Positions 59,871 to 64,000 of a stretch of DNA of 64,000 nt are shown here, one piece after another. The stretch is from Arabidopsis thaliana. Its lineage: Eukaryota; Streptophyta; Magnoliopsida; Brassicales; Brassicaceae. Under the pieces are notes generated by a model that made no database searches, had not been told where the DNA came from, and saw only the letters and a list, made by a program, of their open reading frames with translations. The number at the start of each line of letters is the position of its first letter. Position 1 is the first letter of the stretch. The DNA lies in assembly GCF_000001735.4 (NCBI RefSeq), contig NC_003070.9, positions 29,807,971 to 29,871,970 on the forward strand, in the 5' to 3' direction. A program made the translations under genes and the position numbers.

Positions 59871-60066
59871 CAAACGTTTCCTAGTTTATGCAGATTTTTG
59901 TAATCAAGAAAATGAAATGGTTCAGTTTATAAAAAATACATGCCATTGTAGGTTTCGCATATTAATTACTCGGAAAATCAACATATGGCTTGATTAACCG
60001 GAGCTAAACAGAGGTTTTATACGAAAGTTCAATAAAAGAACAGAGGTTTTTCAAAAAACTCTGCTT

Positions 60067-61614
60067 TCAGCAACTATGGCTAGTCTTCAAGGCTTGGTCT
60101 CTTTGCTCTTGCTCTTCCATTGTATCACAAAGACTTAACCCTTTGGTCTCAGGAAGAAGCAAAGCGAATAACCCGAGACCCGACATTGCAAATCCGAAAA
60201 CTGCAAAAGAGAGTGACGGCACATTTCTTCCAAGCGAAGCAATGAGTGGGCAACAAGCTCCTCCAACCACAAGCGCTTGTCTAAGCATCATTGTTGCACT
60301 ATTCCTCACGCATGTAGGAAATAACTCAACCAAATAAATCGCCATTAAATTGAATCCAATCCTAGCGCAGAAGAAAGAACCGAGTTCGAGAGCAAAAGCG
60401 ATTTTTGTTCTTCCGTAAAGGCTCATTACGAAACAGAGCACTCCTGATGCTCCTCCAATTAAGCAATTTACAAGCACAGAGCTTCTCCTGCTGAATTGCT
60501 CGAGCAAGATCGGTGTAACAACAAATGTTGGTAACTCCACCATGGCGTTTAGGGCTTCGCTCATATAAATGTTCACTTTTATGTCTCTAACCGCTAATGG
60601 AACTCCATAATACGACATTCCCAACCCAAACATTATGATCATAACAAGTGTGACTCTTCGAAAAGCCCATTTTATAATGAACAAGTCTTTGATTGAGTAG
60701 CTTGAAGTTTGCTCTAGTGTTTCTTTTGGACGTAACCTCGAAGATACGGATTCCAAGTAACCTCTATTTGCAGGTGAAATCCGTTTGAGCACTTCAATGG
60801 CTTCTTTGTTCTTCCCTTCCAAATGGAGCCAACGCGGTGACTCTAGGGCAAAGAAATAGATGAAAATACTGTGGATTCCTGCAGGAATGGATGTGCATAG
60901 ATAGAGAACTTTCCAAGAAGCGTGTCGGACAAGGTAAGCGATTCCAGACAACGACATGAACCCTAACACAAACAGAGTAAACGGAACCATAGTAGCTCGC
61001 GGTCTCCATTTGGTGGAAATTCGCTCACTTATCAGAACTAACGCGTATGTCCCGGTCTGAGAACGCGCGAATCCGATCACAAACTTTAAGAAGGAGTAGA
61101 TCCATATGTTGGAGGATAAGAAAATAGAGATTCCAGTGAGTGACATTGCGAAACTCGAGAAAAAAAGAAGTTGCTTCCGTCCCAAGGAACCGTCAGGGAT
61201 CATAGCCAAAACGACTCCACCAACGATAGAACCCACATAAAAAGTTGAACTAGGTAGACTTCTGAGGAAGGAGCTGGAGCACTCGAGATCGAACTCTGAA
61301 ATGACTGATTTACCTTTGAAACCACCGTCCCAATCCCAAGCTGACCGGGGAATCTTACAGATATCGGTAGTTGCCGGATTGCAGATCGTGTGGTCAAGAC
61401 AGTGCCACGTGGGATATGCATCTGTGAAGACGGTGATGAATATCTGCTGAGAGTCAAAGGTTAGCGCGAGCCCAACGAGAACTATCTGTAAGAACTGCGA
61501 GAATCCGAAATCAGACAAGCTTTTCTCGAGGATCTTGTCGAAAGTCAGAGGTGAAGAAGTGTCTTCATCTTCTTCAATGTGGGTGGGCAACAATGGTGCC
61601 AACGAATCCGCCAT
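60067..61614 (-). CDS. OCT5: Organic cation/carnitine transporter OCT5 (MFS, SLC22-like)
   Basis: A single-exon 515-residue major facilitator, paralogous to the transporter at 46170-47753. It starts MADSLAPLLPTHIEEDE. TM1 is FLQIVLVGLALTFDSQQIF. The extracellular loop carries paired Cys (WHCLDHTICNPATTDICKI). Motifs are IPDGSLGRKQLLF (loop 2-3), LESPRWLHLEGKNKEA (centre), LEQFSRRSSVLV (loop 8-9) and LLPETKGLSLCDTMEE at the C-terminus. It shares with OCT2 the GxxYYGxPLA and ELFPTCVRNSA stretches. By family it is a proton- or potential-driven uptake or vacuolar carrier of organic cations; the substrate is not deducible here. Confidence 0.94.
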   Translation of the reverse strand: MADSLAPLLPTHIEEDEDTSSPLTFDKILEKSLSDFGFSQFLQIVLVGLALTFDSQQIFITVFTDAYPTWHCLDHTICNPATTDICKIPRSAWDWDGGFKGKSVISEFDLECSSSFLRSLPSSTFYVGSIVGGVVLAMIPDGSLGRKQLLFFSSFAMSLTGISIFLSSNIWIYSFLKFVIGFARSQTGTYALVLISERISTKWRPRATMVPFTLFVLGFMSLSGIAYLVRHASWKVLYLCTSIPAGIHSIFIYFFALESPRWLHLEGKNKEAIEVLKRISPANRGYLESVSSRLRPKETLEQTSSYSIKDLFIIKWAFRRVTLVMIIMFGLGMSYYGVPLAVRDIKVNIYMSEALNAMVELPTFVVTPILLEQFSRRSSVLVNCLIGGASGVLCFVMSLYGRTKIAFALELGSFFCARIGFNLMAIYLVELFPTCVRNSATMMLRQALVVGGACCPLIASLGRNVPSLSFAVFGFAMSGLGLFALLLPETKGLSLCDTMEEQEQRDQALKTSHSC

Positions 61615-63566
61615 GGTTGCTTACTTTGATCGATCTTGTTGAGAATGTGAGAATTATTACATCAAAATTAAAAACAAACAACTAGTACTTTTGAAAATAT
61701 ATAATGTGTGGTCAAGAGATCTGATCTTTGATGATCAATGAGAAATTGTTTTTTTCTTGTTTGTTTTTGTCTTTTTGAACAAACTGTTTAAGATTTGTAT
61801 CTGTGCGGGCCTTTTTGTGTTAAACTATGACCAATAATAATTGAAGCACAATATAAATACATAGTTGCTGATGTAAGTACATGCGACATATCAACATGGA
61901 CACTTCTGCTTATAAATTCATACTGGGCCGTTAAGTAAAGCCCATTTTAATTGGTTACTCAAATTGAGAAGTCTACCGCTCACGTGTGGCCCACGATAAG
62001 TACGTTATGCTTCCACATGTTGCAGAGAATTGTGAAACTTGACCACTCAACTCTTAACATCTCGCCGATAATTTTTTGTTTTTGTTTTTTTTGTTTTTGT
62101 CATAATTCGCCAAGAAATTATGTTATATATAATATAACGAATAAAGAAAGGGGACTATCAAATTGAATAGTAAAATAAATTATTATAAGCTTGGCTTATA
62201 AGATTATCTATGTTCATCTACCGCCACCATTCTCACTGGTGACTTGCCACCTTGTGTTGAATATGCATATATTATATATACATATTGTTCAAATGTTTAT
62301 TATTCATTTGATATGCATTAGGGTTATGTTGTTAGTATTATGTTTTAGGTATTAACTAATCACTATTTCAATATTTTCAAATAATCTTATTTATGTATGC
62401 ATAATTTTTTTATCCACATTTATATGAGATTATAGGAAAATTAGTGCTCAATGTTTTGGTTTCTATGAGGAATTTAAGTGAGTTCGAATCCCAAGACATC
62501 CGGAGAATAAAAGGTGAAAAAGAACAACAAAAATAAAAGATAAAAATTGTATTTGATATAGTATCTTTTAAATGGGCCCTTTATAAAAAGACACAACATC
62601 TCTTATTTGACAAAAAGAAAACTACAAACAGTATTAAAAATTCATTAATCCACAGTAATATATATCACTGGGTGTAGTGTCATTTTCCAAGAAAGATCAT
62701 ACCTAGAGATCGTAATTACAATTAAATTAAAATGATTAGCCTAGATATCCTCGAAAGACAAGACAAAGATCATATGCTAATCGAGCTAATATGATATTCA
62801 AATTTAAAGGACCAAAAAAGTGTGTGATCGAAGACTCAAAAGGAGAGCCCATAGTGTACAAAAAGAAACTGCACGGATCGGATCTATTCACATGACTCGG
62901 ATTTTATTCCATGTTATTAGTCGCTGTTCCACATTTCCTTTCCACGTATGACTAATTATAGATACATTGTCTCTTCAAGATAGATAGATAACATATTTGC
63001 AGAAAACAAGTTGGGAAACACACACATTTGTAACATAACTCTTGATTTTCCATACGACAAAATAAAACCATATAATACAGTTAAATGACAAGACAAATTC
63101 ATATAAAACTTACATAATTTTGTCACATATATAGCTGAATGCTGAATATACAAAAATCAATATCACGCAGAATACTTACACGGTTTACCAATTATATAAA
63201 ACATAGTCTATTACTATTAGACGCAGATTATATAACATACAACAAGTAGCCATACGTAGTTTCAAGAATTAATTAAATTTTTAAAGAAACCTTAAAACCC
63301 CAAATAAGTTATTTTTTATTGTCAATATTCGAACTAATTACTATAAGCTTCTTCCCATGAATTTAAAATTATAATGTTAAACTTCTGGGACCGCTAGACT
63401 GATAAAATGTCCCTTTTGTCTCTCTCTACACACATATACATCTCTATACATATATATAAATACGCCAATAATCGCTATCCATTACAAAAACCATTGTGTT
63501 AGATATTCAAACAAAAAAAAAGAACGTCACAAACATCAGACTGATCACCATCACTCTTTGATTAGA
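61615..63566. promoter_or_regulatory. Divergent intergenic region, OCT5 / DUF620 gene
   Basis: AT-rich. TGGGCC/CCCA motifs lie near 61805, 61925 and 61988. On the right, TATATATAAATA (about 63449-63460) is about 110 bases before the DUF620 ATG and is its likely TATA box. GTTCGAATCCC at 62482-62492 matches a Pol III B box but has no convincing A box. A short leftward frame at 62956-63153 has no support. Confidence 0.5.
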
Positions 63567-64000
63567 ATGAGCAACTCAAAGTCATACTGGAGAAAGCAAA
63601 GATGGGGAACGCCGCCACAAGCCCTAACACCGTTAATGGAAGGACCAGATCCAGACATGCAAGACGAAAGAACCAAGAAGGAGAGCTCATGGGAAGCAAT
63701 TAGAGAATGGTTTAAGGTTCATAAGGGCATTTCTGGAAATATGTCATCTCCTTCGGTCCAACCACTTTGCAACAGCTATGACGTGCCAGCTAAGGGACAA
63801 GACTTGAGGCTCTTGCTCGGCGTCTTGGGTTGTCCTCTTGCTCCAATCTCCGTTGTCGTCTCTGACCTATTTCCCGATGACCCTCTTCTTGGTTCTTTCC
63901 AAATCAAGAATGTCCCATTTGTGAGTATTACTAATTATTCCCTCTCTTTGGTTTATATTTATTTATTTATTTTCAGTATACAAATTTTATTTGTGTTTCT
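63567..64000 (+). CDS. DUF620 family protein, 5' part (runs off the window)
   Basis: The first coding exon, 63567-63920, encodes 118 residues and ends at TTT|GTGAGT; the second exon lies beyond the edge. It starts MSNSKSYWRKQRWGTPPQAL, then TPLMEGPDPDMQDERTKKES, WEAIREWFKVHKGI and LRLLLGVLGCPLAPISVVVS. The N-terminal R/W-rich stretch, the LMEGPDPD motif and the LLGVLGCPLAP block are typical, in my recollection, of plant DUF620 proteins, whose role is poorly known. Only the N-terminus is visible, so completeness cannot be judged. Confidence 0.85.
   Translation, partial: MSNSKSYWRKQRWGTPPQALTPLMEGPDPDMQDERTKKESSWEAIREWFKVHKGISGNMSSPSVQPLCNSYDVPAKGQDLRLLLGVLGCPLAPISVVVSDLFPDDPLLGSFQIKNVPFVSITNYSLSLVYIYLFIFSIQILFVF

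Overview
The window reads as a gene-dense euchromatic piece of a plant nuclear genome and matches, gene for gene, the distal long arm of Arabidopsis thaliana chromosome 1 (about At1g79250 to At1g79420; locus numbers and symbols are from memory of the families and were not checked). Signs of a compact eudicot genome are short GT-AG introns with T-rich acceptors, AT-rich spacers, TGGGCC/Y (site II) promoter motifs, an intronless plant tRNA-Lys pair and an Emigrant-type MITE.

Layout. 1-1.6 kb: a leftward, intron-like or leader-like unit made of degenerate ~215-250 bp tandem units, with no recognisable protein. 2.4-4.2 kb (-): AGC VIII kinase AGC1.7. 5.3-6.1 kb (+): nitrobindin-type haem protein. 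8.2-10.8 kb (+): YTH-domain m6A reader ECT8. 11.2-24.8 kb (-): NUA, the plant TPR/Mlp nuclear-pore basket protein, in several dozen short exons. 25.1-25.8 kb (+): two identical tRNA-Lys(UUU) genes. 26.0-36.4 kb (+): four tandem type II metacaspases (AtMC7, AtMC6, AtMC5, AtMC4), each with a 346-nt first exon and a phase-1 intron. The MC5-MC4 spacer holds a 600-bp Emigrant MITE, an AT-rich tandem repeat and a possible leftward transcription unit. 36.9-45.2 kb (-): FGT1, a Strawberry-notch helicase-like coactivator. 46.2-47.8 kb (-): organic cation transporter OCT2. 50.0-52.2 kb (+): CYP79C1. 52.8-55.1 kb (+): copine/RING E3 ligase RGLG4. 55.5-56.3 kb (-): small single-TM protein. 57.0-59.9 kb (+): CHX2 cation/H+ exchanger. 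60.1-61.6 kb (-): OCT5. 63.6 kb to the edge (+): first exon of a DUF620 gene.

These genes do not form a pathway. The clearest functional grouping is the metacaspase array: Ca2+-activated Arg/Lys-specific cysteine proteases that share a catalytic core and differ mainly in the linker between p20- and p10-like regions, where self-cleavage occurs. A relic of the NUA upstream region is repeated upstream of AtMC4, which suggests that the array grew by duplication of a unit that included the edge of NUA. MC5 and MC6 share promoter and leader motifs.

No previously undescribed multi-gene system was found. The points most worth a second look are the duplicated NUA-flank segment, the cryptic leftward unit at 33.5-34.2 kb, the repeat array at the left edge, a candidate ECT8 microexon, the overlapping upstream ORF on CHX2, the altered helix-I motif of CYP79C1 and the duplicated stop-codon region of RGLG4.
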